Shown here in pieces: positions 53,001 to 62,061 of a stretch of DNA of 64,000 bases. Under the pieces are notes generated by a model that was given only the letters and a program-made list of their open reading frames with translations, was not told where the DNA came from and ran no database searches. The translations under genes were made by a program, and so were the position numbers. Origin of the DNA: Whitmania pigra (taxonomy: Eukaryota > Annelida > Clitellata > Hirudinida > Haemopidae); contig JAJTWR010000431.1 in NCBI GenBank assembly GCA_021613335.1, positions 310,001-374,000 of the forward strand. The letters run 5' to 3'. Each line of letters starts with the position of its first letter. The first letter of the stretch is position 1.

Positions 53001-53183
53001 GTTCCCTGCTAGGCAGGTGCTTGGCAGCCACATCTGAACCGATATTTGGAAATCATGGGGTCTGGTGCGTTCATCTGGTGTGCAAGCCCTCACGCTTTGA
53101 GAGGGAAGCCTAAAAAATGACCAGTGGACCCCACCTGAACCTGAGGGTTCAGTGACGGTTACCACACGGCTATGGCGGGGGAC
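53001..53183 (+). ncRNA. ssrS: 6S RNA (SsrS)
   Basis: Binds the housekeeping RNA polymerase and down-regulates transcription when nutrients run low. Three conserved stretches are in order and spacing: CTGAACCGATATTT at 53034, GAGGGAAGCCTAAAAAATG at about 53101, and CCTGAACCTGAGGGTTCAG near 53133, all close to the bacterial 6S consensus. The ends pair: GTTCCCTGC (53001-53009) with GCGGGGGAC (53175-53183), a nine-base closing stem with two G-U pairs, followed by TTTTTC. About 183 bases, a normal size. It precedes the 5-FCL gene, as ssrS precedes ygfA in Gammaproteobacteria. Confidence 0.85.
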
Positions 53184-53741
53184 TTTTTCAATCTCAAGGG
53201 CACCCTCCGCAAAGAAGCGCGGAGGCGTTGCGCCGAGCGCAATCTGCCCACCCTCGCTCCGGCAGTTGCGCACAACCTTTCGAGCTTCCTCTTCGCCGCG
53301 CGTCCGCCCGGAACCCTCGCGTTTTACGCGGCGCTGCCAACCGAAATTCCCCTCGATGCGACCTTCGACGAAGCGCGCGCCCGAGGAATTCGCTGCGTCT
53401 TTCCGCGCTGCTTGCCCGGCCAGCGCATGCTCGAATTTCGCGAGGTCCTCTCGCTCGCGGACCTCGAAACATCGGGCTCCCTGCGCGAGCCAAGCAGCAC
53501 CGCCCCGCTCGTCCCGCTTGGGGCTATCGACGCGCTCCTGATTCCCGGGCTCGCCTTCACTCGCGACGGCGCACGCCTCGGCCGCGGCGGCGGCGCCTAC
53601 GACGCAACCCTCCCGCTGCTCGGTGAGGCCCTCAGCATCGGAGTGACCTCCGAGTCGTGCCTCTACCAAGCGCTCCCGCTCGAAGAGCACGATGTCGTGC
53701 TCCGCGCGGTCGTCACTGAAAAGTCCGTGTATTCTAAATGA
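53172..53741 (+). CDS. ygfA: 5-formyltetrahydrofolate cyclo-ligase
   Basis: 189 residues converting 5-formyl-THF to 5,10-methenyl-THF with ATP. The N-terminal basic K-G-T-L-R-K-E-A-R-R-R and the C-terminal L-G-R-G-G-G-A-Y-D loop are family landmarks; the usual second Tyr of the last motif is Ala. The ATG at 53172 lies inside the 3' arm of the 6S RNA closing stem, so 6S and this gene overlap by 12 bases and are probably co-transcribed. Converges on pdhC with an eight-base overlap. Confidence 0.88.
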   Translation: MAGDFFNLKGTLRKEARRRCAERNLPTLAPAVAHNLSSFLFAARPPGTLAFYAALPTEIPLDATFDEARARGIRCVFPRCLPGQRMLEFREVLSLADLETSGSLREPSSTAPLVPLGAIDALLIPGLAFTRDGARLGRGGGAYDATLPLLGEALSIGVTSESCLYQALPLEEHDVVLRAVVTEKSVYSK

Positions 53742-54984
53742 GCAACCGGAACGGGTGCTCCAAGAGCCCGCGGAGTTCCAAGAGGAACTGCGCGCCGACG
53801 GCGCCGTCGACGATGCGGTGATCCGCCGAGAGCGTCACCTTCATCATCTGCCGAATGACGATAGCGCCGTCGCGAACCACTGGCCGCGGCTCGACTTTCC
53901 CCGCCGCGAGGATGCAGGACTGCGGCGGGTTGATGATGGCGCTGAACTCGTCGATGCCGAACATTCCCAAGTTCGACACCGTAATGGAGCCGCCTTGGTA
54001 CTCGTCGGGCTTGAGCGCGCGCTTCTTCGCACGCCCGGCGAGTTCGCGGATTTCTGCGGCAATCGCCGACAAGCTCTTCGCATCGGCGTCCTTGACGATG
54101 GGCGTCACGAGCCCATCTTCAATCGCCACCGCGACCCCGACATCCACATTGTGGAGTTGCTGAATCTTGTCGCCGAGGAACACTTGGTTCACGCGCGGGT
54201 AGCGTCGCACCGCCACCGCTACCGCTTTCACAATGATGTCGTTGACGGAGACCTTGGTCCCCATGGCCGTGGCCTCGTCCTTGAGGGCGAGGGCCTTGTC
54301 CATCTCCAAGTCGCAGGTGAGGTAGAAGTGCGGAACGCCGCGTTTCACCTCGCCTAAGCGCTGGGCGATGGTCCGACGCATGCCACTGACTTCAAGCTCG
54401 GTCGGCGGCAACCGCACCCCGGCGACATACGGCGTCGGGCTTGCGGGAGCAGCAGCGGCTGCTTTGCCTGCTTCGACATCGCGCTTCACGATGCGGCCTT
54501 GCGGGCCCGACCCGGTGATGCTGCGCAAGTCCAAGCCCTTCGCGTCGGCAATACGTCGCGCGAGGGGCGAAGAGCGCACCCGAGCATCTCCGCTGGCGGC
54601 GGGAGCGGCGGCAGCCGGAGGCGCTGCCACGGGAGCGCTTGGCACCGAGGGCTTCGCTGCCGGTTTTTCTGCGGGAGGCTCGGCCGGCTTCGCGGCCGGT
54701 GGAGCGGCGGCGGCAGCAGGCGCAGGGCCATCCGGCACTTTTTCGCCGGGCTTCCCCAACCAACCGATAGTCCCACCGACGGGCACGCGCCCACCTTCCG
54801 GGATGACAATTTTGATGAGGGTCCCGGCGTCGGTCGATTCGATTTCGAGGTTCGACTTATCCGTCTCGCACTCGGCGATGGCCATCCCAGGGGTGATTTG
54901 ATCGCCTTCCTTCTTCAGCCACTTGTTGATGCGCCCATCCTCCATGGTGGGCGAAAGCGCCGGAAGTTGAATTGCCACTGCCAT
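53734..54984 (-). CDS. pdhC: Pyruvate dehydrogenase E2 (dihydrolipoyl acetyltransferase)
   Basis: 416 residues. One lipoyl domain (1-80) with the lipoylated Lys in E-T-D-K-S-N, an Ala/Pro linker, an E1/E3-binding domain (about 140-175: S-S-P-L-A-R-R-I-A), a second linker and the catalytic domain with S-A-D-H-R-I-V-D-G. The single lipoyl domain and the mitochondrial-like A-L-S-P-T-M start place it with the alpha2beta2 E1 type of PDH. GGGAG before the ATG. Third gene of the pdh operon. Confidence 0.93.
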   Translation of the reverse strand: MAVAIQLPALSPTMEDGRINKWLKKEGDQITPGMAIAECETDKSNLEIESTDAGTLIKIVIPEGGRVPVGGTIGWLGKPGEKVPDGPAPAAAAAPPAAKPAEPPAEKPAAKPSVPSAPVAAPPAAAAPAASGDARVRSSPLARRIADAKGLDLRSITGSGPQGRIVKRDVEAGKAAAAAPASPTPYVAGVRLPPTELEVSGMRRTIAQRLGEVKRGVPHFYLTCDLEMDKALALKDEATAMGTKVSVNDIIVKAVAVAVRRYPRVNQVFLGDKIQQLHNVDVGVAVAIEDGLVTPIVKDADAKSLSAIAAEIRELAGRAKKRALKPDEYQGGSITVSNLGMFGIDEFSAIINPPQSCILAAGKVEPRPVVRDGAIVIRQMMKVTLSADHRIVDGAVGAQFLLELRGLLEHPFRLLI

Positions 54985-55019
54985 AGGTAAGCACTCCCAT
55001 CACAATTTCTGCGTTTTGT

Positions 55020-56000
55020 TCAGCGATAACATACCTGCTGCACACCCTCGATGACCCGCTCAACAGAGGGTTGGGTCGCACGCTCCAAATTCGCCGCGTA
55101 GGCCATGTTGATGTCGAGGCCATGCACCCGAGCGACCGGCGCATCCAAGTCGTCGAAGCACTCGCGTTGAATGAAGTCGGAGATGTGCGCGCCGAAGCCC
55201 GCCCAGCCCCACCCCTCTTCGACAATCACCACGCGGTTGGTCTTCTTCACCGAAGCGCGCACGGCCTCTTCATCGAACGGACGCAGCGAGCGCAGGTCCA
55301 GCACGTCGGCGTTGACGCCCTGCTCTGCGAGCTTCGCGGCCGCCGGCAACACACAGGAAGTCAGCATGCGCGACCAAGTGATGATGGTCACATCGCCGCC
55401 CTCGCGCTTCAAGTCCGCAGCGCCGATGGGCACCACGTGCTCGCCGTCCGGGACTTCTCCCTTGAGGCCGTAGAGCAACTCCGCTTCGATGAAGATGACC
55501 GGATTGTCGTCGCGGATAGCTGCCTTGAGGAGCCCCTTGGCATCGGCCGGGGTTCCTGGCGCAACCACCTTGAGCCCCGGGTAGTGAATGTAGTTCGCTT
55601 CCAACGCCTGCGAGTGCTGCGAGGAGAGTCGACCGCCAGCGCCGCCCGGGCCGCGGAAAACAATTGGGCAGCGCAACTGGCCGCCGGACATGTGCCGAAT
55701 CTTCGCTGCGTTGTTCACTATCTGGTCCATCGCCAGAATCGCGAAGTTCCATGTCATGAACTCCACGACCGGGCGCAGACCGGCCATCGCCGCACCGACC
55801 GCGATGCCCGCAAACCCAAGCTCGGAAATCGGCGTGTCGATGACCCGCGCGCTGCCGTGCTTCGCGAGGAGGCCCTTGGAGACCTTGTACGCGCCGTCGT
55901 ATTGAGCGACCTCTTCCCCGAGGAGATGCACGCGCACGTCCCGGGTCATTTCCTCATCGAGCGCCTGTTGGAGCGCTTCTCGGTAATGAATCTCAGCCAT
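55020..56000 (-). CDS. pdhB: Pyruvate dehydrogenase E1 component, beta subunit
   Basis: 326 residues of the transketolase beta-type fold: Y-R-E-A-L start, P-I-S-E-L-G-F-A-G, F-M-T-W-N-F and L-R-P-F-D in the C-terminal domain. Forms alpha2beta2 with the next upstream gene product and decarboxylates pyruvate with TPP. ATG 56000 is chosen because GGGGAGC lies just before it; the frame stays open another 42 bases into pdhA. 35 bases separate it from pdhC. Confidence 0.93.
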   Translation of the reverse strand: MAEIHYREALQQALDEEMTRDVRVHLLGEEVAQYDGAYKVSKGLLAKHGSARVIDTPISELGFAGIAVGAAMAGLRPVVEFMTWNFAILAMDQIVNNAAKIRHMSGGQLRCPIVFRGPGGAGGRLSSQHSQALEANYIHYPGLKVVAPGTPADAKGLLKAAIRDDNPVIFIEAELLYGLKGEVPDGEHVVPIGAADLKREGGDVTIITWSRMLTSCVLPAAAKLAEQGVNADVLDLRSLRPFDEEAVRASVKKTNRVVIVEEGWGWAGFGAHISDFIQRECFDDLDAPVARVHGLDINMAYAANLERATQPSVERVIEGVQQVCYR

Positions 56001-56001
56001 C

Positions 56002-57180
56002 TCAGCTCCCCTTTCCTGGCGCCGCGCCGTTCCTAGGCTCAAGTTCCCAGGTCACGCTGAACTTCTCCTTGTGCATCGGCCAATCCACTTTCACCCCGCG
56101 CACCCGCTCTCGTGGATGTTCATCCGGCTCACCTGGTTCAACGTAGGTGTGCCGCGCGAGTTCCCCGAGCTCCGGCTCCGGCGACTCGTCCGCGAACGCG
56201 AGCGCAGCATTGATTTCCGCCGCAATCTTCGCTTCGAGGGCTTCCTTCGCCGCAGCGTTCAAGTGCCCTTCTTTTTCGAGCTTCGCGCCCAGCGTCTCGA
56301 TGGGGTCGCGGGACTTCTCCTCTTCGACCTCGGCCTTGGTGCGGTAGGTGGCCGCGTCGGACATAGAGTGTCCGCGGAACCGGTAGGTATAGGCCTCCAG
56401 CAGCGCCGGGCCGTTCCCGCCGCGGATTTCGGCGATCATCTCCTTCGACTTCTCGTACACCGCGAGCACGTCCATGCCGTCGACCGAGTCGCCGCGCATG
56501 CGGAACGCCGCCATGCGCTTGTGGATGTCGGGCTCGGCAGACACGCGGTGGATGTCGGTGCCCATGCCGTACTTGTTGTTCTCGACCACATACAGCACCG
56601 GCAGCTTCCACTTGGAGGCCATGTTGAAGGTCTCCCACATCACTCCCTGGTTTGCCGCCGCGTCGCCGAAGCTGCAGACGACGACTTGGTCTTCGCCGCG
56701 GTATTTCGCCGCGAAGGCAATGCCCGCGCCGAGCGGTATCTGCCCGCCGACGATGCCATAGCCACCATAGAAGCGGTGCTCGATGTCGATGAGGTGCATG
56801 GAGCCACCCTTGCCGCCGCTGTAGCCGGTGGCCTTCCCGAACAGCTCCGCGTACAGCATGCCCGGGTCGGCACCACGGATGAGCGGGTGAACGTGGTCGC
56901 GGTAGCCGGTCAGCACAGCGTCGGTAGGACGCAGCGCTTCGTTGATGCCGACCGCCACAGCCTCTTGTCCAATGTAGAGGTGGCAGAAGCCCTGTATCTT
57001 GCGCTGCCCGTAAGCTTGTCCGGCACGCTCTTCAAAGCGGCGCGCCAAGAGCATCTTCGAGTAGAGCCCCAACAAAAAGTCTTTTTCGTACACGGACGAC
57101 CTCCTCCTCTTGTGCAGCGGCGCTTGTTTCTTTACTGGCACTTTTTTCCGAGCGCTGCTGCGGTTCCCACCTTTTCCCAT
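56002..57180 (-). CDS. pdhA: Pyruvate dehydrogenase E1 component, alpha subunit
   Basis: 392 residues with a Lys/Arg-rich N-terminal extension of about 30 residues, then the E1alpha fold. The TPP motif begins G-D-A-A-A-N-Q-G and ends with E-N-N; the phosphorylation-loop-like R-F-R-G-H-S-M-S-D is present. ATG at 57180 is preferred to one 18 bases upstream because it leaves a small gap after the HAD gene. Stop lies one base from the pdhB start. No E3 gene is in the window. Confidence 0.92.
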   Translation of the reverse strand: MGKGGNRSSARKKVPVKKQAPLHKRRRSSVYEKDFLLGLYSKMLLARRFEERAGQAYGQRKIQGFCHLYIGQEAVAVGINEALRPTDAVLTGYRDHVHPLIRGADPGMLYAELFGKATGYSGGKGGSMHLIDIEHRFYGGYGIVGGQIPLGAGIAFAAKYRGEDQVVVCSFGDAAANQGVMWETFNMASKWKLPVLYVVENNKYGMGTDIHRVSAEPDIHKRMAAFRMRGDSVDGMDVLAVYEKSKEMIAEIRGGNGPALLEAYTYRFRGHSMSDAATYRTKAEVEEEKSRDPIETLGAKLEKEGHLNAAAKEALEAKIAAEINAALAFADESPEPELGELARHTYVEPGEPDEHPRERVRGVKVDWPMHKEKFSVTWELEPRNGAAPGKGS

Positions 57181-57187
57181 GACCGCC

Positions 57188-57922
57188 TCACCAGGCAAAG
57201 TGCGGAATACTCACTGCCCTATCGTCCAACGGCTCTGGATGCCCGGAGTAGTCGGTCACAACGTGAAAAACCGTTGCCTGCGGAAATGAACGCAAGAATG
57301 CGTTGACATGGCGCGGCTCGTTCTCGAACACACCCAGCACCTCGCCGAGGGCTGGCGCGCGCGCGTGTTGCCCGACTTTGAAGGCGAAATCGTCGTCGCC
57401 CTTGGCGGGCTTCATCCACAAGTGCACGGCTTTTCCATCAGGCACCGGAAAGCCGCGCCCGGCGAGGCGCGCCACGGTGCCGCTGCGCATCAGCTCCATG
57501 CGCCCGGTGAGGTAAATAATCCGGGTGCCGAAATTGGCGACCTTGCGCACGAAGTCCGGTGCGCCCAAGACCTCGACATCCTCCTCGCTGTACTCGGAGG
57601 TGAAGAACCGCTCCTCCCAGAAGCGCCAGAGGGCGGGCTCATGCTTCTCTCGCTCCGCCTTCGAGTAGCCGAAGAATTCAATCGGCGCCCCGATGTCCCA
57701 GCCGTCCTCGAAGTGCCAGGCCTCGCAGGCGCGCAACTTCGGCAGCCCGTGCGCCTCGCCATATTCCCGCAGAATCCGCGCCTGCCGGGGGCGGTTGTCG
57801 AAGACTGTGGAGTCGAGGTCAAAAATGAAGGCGCCACTGGAGCCGCGCTCGCGCGCACGCGCCAGGCTCGCCTCCATGCGCCGCGTCCAGTCGCGGCCAA
57901 TGCGTTGTAGCGGTGACTTCAC
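57188..57922 (-). CDS. HAD-superfamily hydrolase
   Basis: 244 residues. Motif I is F-I-F-D-L-D-S-T-V-F-D-N with both catalytic aspartates; motif II Thr is in I-I-Y-L-T-G-R; a later Lys and acidic pair (G-V-F-E-N-E-P) complete the site. The cap region is between. Substrate unknown. It lies directly upstream of the pdh genes on the same strand and may be their first cistron. Confidence 0.8.
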   Translation of the reverse strand: MKSPLQRIGRDWTRRMEASLARARERGSSGAFIFDLDSTVFDNRPRQARILREYGEAHGLPKLRACEAWHFEDGWDIGAPIEFFGYSKAEREKHEPALWRFWEERFFTSEYSEEDVEVLGAPDFVRKVANFGTRIIYLTGRMELMRSGTVARLAGRGFPVPDGKAVHLWMKPAKGDDDFAFKVGQHARAPALGEVLGVFENEPRHVNAFLRSFPQATVFHVVTDYSGHPEPLDDRAVSIPHFAW

Positions 57923-57958
57923 TTAGGCCCTCACTACTGTCGCTTCCATGGAGCTACT

Positions 57959-58031
57959 TGGAGCTAAGCGGGATCGAACCGCTGACCTCCTGAATGCCAT
58001 TCAGGCGCTCTCCCATCTGAGCTATAGCCCC
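57959..58031 (-). tRNA. tRNA-Ala (anticodon GGC)
   Basis: 73 bases on the minus strand. Acceptor GGGGCTA pairs with TAGCTCC (one G-U), D arm with AGCTCAGATGGGAGAGC, anticodon stem CCTGA/TCAGG with loop ATGGCAT, T arm with GGTTCGATCC. Discriminator A; CCA is not encoded. Reads GCC codons. Confidence 0.93.
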
Positions 58032-58144
58032 CAACTTCCTCAATGTACTGCACCTGCCAACGAGCGCTCGGCTACAGCGCCGCCGCCTCTGTAGCTACTT
58101 CGCGAGGCCTCTGCCAGCGCTTTTCTTCGCCGGATTTCTTTCCA

Positions 58145-58228
58145 TGGCCCACCCCGGACTCGAACCGGGACGCCCCAGAGGGCGGCGGATTTTGAGTCCG
58201 CTACGTCTACCAATTCCGTCAGAGGGCC
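58145..58228 (-). tRNA. tRNA-Leu (anticodon CAA)
   Basis: 84 bases on the minus strand with the long variable arm of class II tRNAs (GCCCTCTGGGGC region). Anticodon stem GCGGA/TCCGC, loop CTCAAAA, so anticodon CAA for TTG codons. T arm CCCGG/CCGGG with TTCGAGT. The acceptor stem GGCCCTC/GTGGGCC has a T-T mismatch at the sixth pair. CCA not encoded. 113 bases from tRNA-Ala. Confidence 0.92.
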
Positions 58229-58310
58229 TGGGAAGCCGTCCTTAACAAATTCTCAAACCGGCGTCATGTGTCCGTGATTCTCGGCCCCTGATTCGCTATG
58301 GGGCATCAAC

Positions 58311-59057
58311 ATGTACAACCTTCTACTCTCCCTCGCCGGTGGCGGTCTCGTCGCGGGGGCGGTCTATTACGCGGGCTACGGTGTAGCTGCGACCGCTATC
58401 CCCGGGGTCCTCATCGCCATCGGTCTCTACGTTCTCCTCGCTCGCCGCAGCATCAACCAGCTCCAGAAGATCGCTACCCAGGTGCAGGCGGAGCTCACCT
58501 CCATGACCGCGAATCGCCGGGAACAGCAGACCAAGGTCGACCGCGCCGTGAAGCTCCTCGAAAGCACCCTGCCGCTCGGACGCTGGCAATTCCTCGTCAC
58601 CTCGGAAATCCACGGCCAAATCGGCATGCTGAAGTACCTCTTCAAGGACATCCCGGGAGCGATGGCCTCCTTCAAGCTCACGAGCAACCGCAACGCGCTC
58701 GCGCGGACGATGCAAGGGGCTATCCACTACCAGCGCAAGGAGTACGCGGAAATGGAGCGCGCCTTCGAGGCCGCCGTGAAGTCCGGCCGCAAAGAAGGGC
58801 TCTATTGGGCCACCTACGCCTGGTGCCTCATCCACTCCCAACAGTCTTCGAAGGCGGTCCCGGTGCTGACCCGCGCCGTGGCGGCAAACCCCTCCGACGA
58901 TAAATTGAAGAAAGCCCTCTCGGCGGTGCAGAACGACAAGCGCTTGAAGATGAACGCCTGGGAGCCGCAGTGGTGGCAGCTCGGCCTCGAAGCGCCTCCG
59001 GCGCAGCAGCCCCAACACCTGCCCGGCTCACGACGTCGGATGCTCCGCGGCCGGTGA
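58311..59057 (+). CDS. Membrane-anchored TPR-like protein, function unknown
   Basis: 248 residues. Two N-terminal membrane helices (about 5-22 and 28-44), a coiled segment (about 45-85), then helical repeats of TPR type (about 105-210: Q-G-A-I-H-Y-Q-R-K-E-Y-A-E-M) and a Pro-rich C-terminal end. No enzymatic motifs. Divergent from the tRNA genes; its 3' end overlaps the convergent miaA by 30 bases. Confidence 0.6.
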   Translation: MYNLLLSLAGGGLVAGAVYYAGYGVAATAIPGVLIAIGLYVLLARRSINQLQKIATQVQAELTSMTANRREQQTKVDRAVKLLESTLPLGRWQFLVTSEIHGQIGMLKYLFKDIPGAMASFKLTSNRNALARTMQGAIHYQRKEYAEMERAFEAAVKSGRKEGLYWATYAWCLIHSQQSSKAVPVLTRAVAANPSDDKLKKALSAVQNDKRLKMNAWEPQWWQLGLEAPPAQQPQHLPGSRRRMLRGR

Positions 59058-59951
59058 CGCAGCGTCGCTCGCCTGCCAGCGGGCGAGTTCCTTGCGAAAC
59101 CACGTCCACTGCCGCTTCGCGTAGCGGCGCGTCTCCTGCGCGGTCTCGGCGATGGCCGCCTCCTCGGTGAACTGTCCGTCGAGCACTGCCAACGCCTGCC
59201 GGTAGCCGATAGCGCGCATCGGCGCAGTCTCGCGAAAGCCCCGCGCCACGAGCGACTCCACCTCCGCCACGAGCCCGTTGCGGAACATCTGCTGCACCCG
59301 CGCGTTGATGGTCGCGTACAGGGCCGCGCGCGGCGGCGAGAGAAAACGGTACGTGAAACGGTAGCGCGGCGTCTGAAACCCGTGGGCTTCGCGCACCTCG
59401 CTCGCCCGTCGCCCGGAGAGCAACGTCATCTCCAGGGCGCGAATGATGCGGGTCGTATCCGACGGTGGCAGCCGCGCGGCGCTCGCCGGGTCGAGCGTCG
59501 CGAGGCGCGCATGGAGCGCCCCCACGCCCTGCTTCTCCTCCTCGGCGCGCAATTCGGCGCGAAGCGCTTCGCTCGACGGCGGCGTATCCACGACTCCGTA
59601 CAAGAGCGCCCGCACGTAGAGCCCCGAGCCGCCCACGACGACGGCGGGCTTCTTCCGCAGAGCGAGGGTCGCGAGCACCGAGTCGGCGCTGCGCGCATAG
59701 GCCGCCGCCGAAAACGGCTCCTTCGGATCGACGAACGACACCAGGTGGTGCGGCACCGCTGCCAGTTGGGCGGCGCTCGGCTTCGCCATGCCGAGGTCGA
59801 AGTGCCGGTACACCTGCTGCGAATCCGCACCCACGACTTCGCCAGTCAAGCGGAGCGCCTCTTCGACGGCGAGCGCGCTCTTCCCGGAGGCCGTCGGCCC
59901 GACAATCAGAACGAGCGGGGGAGCCTCTTTCAACTTCGTGCGGTGAGCCAC
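59028..59951 (-). CDS. miaA: tRNA dimethylallyltransferase MiaA
   Basis: 307 residues that add a dimethylallyl group to A37 of UNN-decoding tRNAs. P-loop G-P-T-A-S-G-K-S near residue 17, D-S-Q-Q-V-Y-R at the tRNA/substrate site, and A-I-G-Y-R-Q near residue 250. Start overlaps hisS by 22 bases. The neighbouring tRNA-Leu (CAA) is one of its expected substrates, if A37 is followed as the loop shows. Confidence 0.93.
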   Translation of the reverse strand: MAHRTKLKEAPPLVLIVGPTASGKSALAVEEALRLTGEVVGADSQQVYRHFDLGMAKPSAAQLAAVPHHLVSFVDPKEPFSAAAYARSADSVLATLALRKKPAVVVGGSGLYVRALLYGVVDTPPSSEALRAELRAEEEKQGVGALHARLATLDPASAARLPPSDTTRIIRALEMTLLSGRRASEVREAHGFQTPRYRFTYRFLSPPRAALYATINARVQQMFRNGLVAEVESLVARGFRETAPMRAIGYRQALAVLDGQFTEEAAIAETAQETRRYAKRQWTWFRKELARWQASDAASPAAEHPTS

Positions 59952-61216
59952 TCTCGCAGCGAGGCGAGCGGCACTTCGACGCTCGCGGAGGTGCTCAGCT
60001 CCTTCAACGAGGCACTTCCGCGCTCAAGCTCTGTCGAGCCCAGCACCATGAAGTAGCGAGCGCGGGCCTTATCGGCGCGTTCGGTTTGCCTTCCGACGCG
60101 TCCGGGTTGCGCGAAGTCGACCCGCAGCCCTTGTCCGCGGAGCTGCATCGCCAAGACAAACGCCTCTTCCTGGGCGGTAGCGTCTTCGGTGTGGCCGATG
60201 ACGAGGAGCGGGCTATTCGGCTCCACGGCTCTCGTCGCCTGCAACAGCAACACGAGGCGGTCGAGGCCAGCGGCGAAGCCGATTGCCGGACGAGCCGGTC
60301 CACCGAGCACTTCGACGAGCCCGTCGTAGCGACCACCGCCGCAGACGGTCCCGGCGGTGCCGAGGGCATTGCCGGTTTCCTGTGGCGACTCGTAGATGAA
60401 TTCGAAGGTGGTCCGCGTGTAGTAGTCGAGGCCGCGCACGAGCTTCGGCGATTCCCGGAAAGGTATCCCGAGCCGCGTCAGGAGGCGCCGCACTTCGTCG
60501 TAGTGTGCGCGGGCCGGTTTATCGATGAAGTCGATGAGCGACGGCGCCGACGCCACGAGGCCGTGGAGCGCTGTCTCTTTGGTGTCGAGGAGGCGCAGCG
60601 GATTGCGTGCGAAGGTCGCGCGCGCCTCTTCGGACATGCTCGGAATGGCTTCCGCGAAGTGTGCGCGCAGCGCTTCGATGTAGCTTGGCCGCGTGCCCGG
60701 ATCTCCGAGGGTGTTGAGGTGGAGCTTAACGTCCGGGACGCCCAAGCGGCGCAGCAGCTCGTGGGCGAGCCCAATCAGTTCGACGTCTTGGGAGGCTTCC
60801 CCGCTGCCGAAGGCCTCAGCGCCGATTTGGTAAAATTGCCGGTAGCGGCCGGTCTTCATGCGCTCGTAGCGGAACATCGGCCCGAGGTAGAACCAGCGGG
60901 TCAGCGACTCAGTGCGAGCGATGCCGTGCTCGATGTACGAGCGAACGGCGGGTGCCGTCCCCTCAGGGCGCAGGCTGATGCTGCGGCCCGAGCGATCGTC
61001 GAAGGTGTACATCTCCTTCTGGACAATCTCGGTCTGCTCGCCGACGCCGTGGATGAAGAGGCCGGTCTCTTCGACGATGGGGGTGCGAAGTTCGCCGTAG
61101 CCGTACGCGTGGAAGAGCTCGCGCGCGACCTTCTCCACTTCGCACCAGAGATTCGAGACCGACGGGAGGATGTCGTACATCCCCTTCACTGCTGCGTGGC
61201 GCTGTTTCATCGCCAA
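59930..61216 (-). CDS. hisS: Histidine--tRNA ligase
   Basis: 428 residues of class II synthetase. Motif 2 region with R-P-E-G-T-A near residue 83, G-P-M-F-R-Y-E-R, the His-specific L-V-R-G-L-D-Y-Y-T and C-G-G-G-R-Y-D-G-L, and a C-terminal anticodon-binding domain (about 335-428). Start GTG/ATG choices at 61216 or 61210 differ by two residues. Overlaps psd by ten bases. Confidence 0.95.
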   Translation of the reverse strand: MAMKQRHAAVKGMYDILPSVSNLWCEVEKVARELFHAYGYGELRTPIVEETGLFIHGVGEQTEIVQKEMYTFDDRSGRSISLRPEGTAPAVRSYIEHGIARTESLTRWFYLGPMFRYERMKTGRYRQFYQIGAEAFGSGEASQDVELIGLAHELLRRLGVPDVKLHLNTLGDPGTRPSYIEALRAHFAEAIPSMSEEARATFARNPLRLLDTKETALHGLVASAPSLIDFIDKPARAHYDEVRRLLTRLGIPFRESPKLVRGLDYYTRTTFEFIYESPQETGNALGTAGTVCGGGRYDGLVEVLGGPARPAIGFAAGLDRLVLLLQATRAVEPNSPLLVIGHTEDATAQEEAFVLAMQLRGQGLRVDFAQPGRVGRQTERADKARARYFMVLGSTELERGSASLKELSTSASVEVPLASLREWLTARS

Positions 61217-62061
61217 CTCCCGATGCGCTCGCCGCAGCGCACGAAGAGCCCCGGTGAAAGCTTCGGGTCCCAGGCGACGCTCCCCTTGGGGAAGAGCGCG
61301 ACAACTGTCGAGCCAAGCTCAAACGCGCCGAGGAGGTCGCCCTTGGCGCAGGGCTTCGGCTGCGGGAAGCGGACGTCGGCGCGCTCGCCGCCGCTGTTGG
61401 TGACGACATCGTCGTAAGCCGCACGGATGCGCGCGACGCAGGTGGCGCCCACCGCGACGAAGGCTACGAGGCCGCGCGGGGTCCGCAGCCACGTCACGAG
61501 GCGCTCATTCACCGCGTAGAGCGCGTCGATGGTCCGCACTGCGGGAGCATTCACCGGCCAACACTTGCCGGGAAGGTAGGTGTAGCCCTCAATCTGCCCG
61601 GCCACCGGTGAGTGGAAGCGGTGGTAGTCGCGCGGCGACAAGTACAGGGTGATGAACTCGCCATTCTGGAATTCCCGCGCGCGCTCTTCGTCGCCGAGGA
61701 GCTGCGCTGCCGGGAAGGTGATGCCCTTTGCCTGCACGAGCATTCCGTCGCTGTCGAGGCTGCCCACCTGCGACACTCGGCCATCGACCGGCGAAGCGAG
61801 CGAGTCCGTGGCCGCATCGATGGGGCGCATCCCCGGCTTCAGTGGCCGGGCGAAGAAGTCGGCGAAGGTCGCAAAGTCGGTGAGTTCGCCATCGACTTCC
61901 GACAGATCGATGCCGTAGCGACGGATGAAGAGTCGCAGCGCCGCCTGGTGCATCGACCGCGGCGCGCCAACGCGCGCGAGGCGCCCCACCAGCGATGAGA
62001 GCGTGGATTTGGGGAGCAGGCGCAGAAGGGTGATGTAGGCTCCGTCCGAAAGCGCGCTCAC
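61207..62061 (-). CDS. psd: Phosphatidylserine decarboxylase
   Basis: 284 residues. Makes phosphatidylethanolamine at the inner membrane. The self-cleavage site is E-L-G-S-T-V, where Ser becomes the pyruvoyl group; upstream are D-G-R-V (catalytic Asp) and Y-H-R-F-H-S-P (His). The layout is that of the proteobacterial type I enzyme. Overlaps the lipoprotein gene by four bases. Confidence 0.93.
   Translation of the reverse strand: MSALSDGAYITLLRLLPKSTLSSLVGRLARVGAPRSMHQAALRLFIRRYGIDLSEVDGELTDFATFADFFARPLKPGMRPIDAATDSLASPVDGRVSQVGSLDSDGMLVQAKGITFPAAQLLGDEERAREFQNGEFITLYLSPRDYHRFHSPVAGQIEGYTYLPGKCWPVNAPAVRTIDALYAVNERLVTWLRTPRGLVAFVAVGATCVARIRAAYDDVVTNSGGERADVRFPQPKPCAKGDLLGAFELGSTVVALFPKGSVAWDPKLSPGLFVRCGERIGSWR

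Noticed and set aside
59465..61417. 650-codon open frame on the + strand over miaA and hisS
   Set aside because: Arg/Ala/Pro-rich shadow frame opposite two clear housekeeping genes; no motif or start signal.
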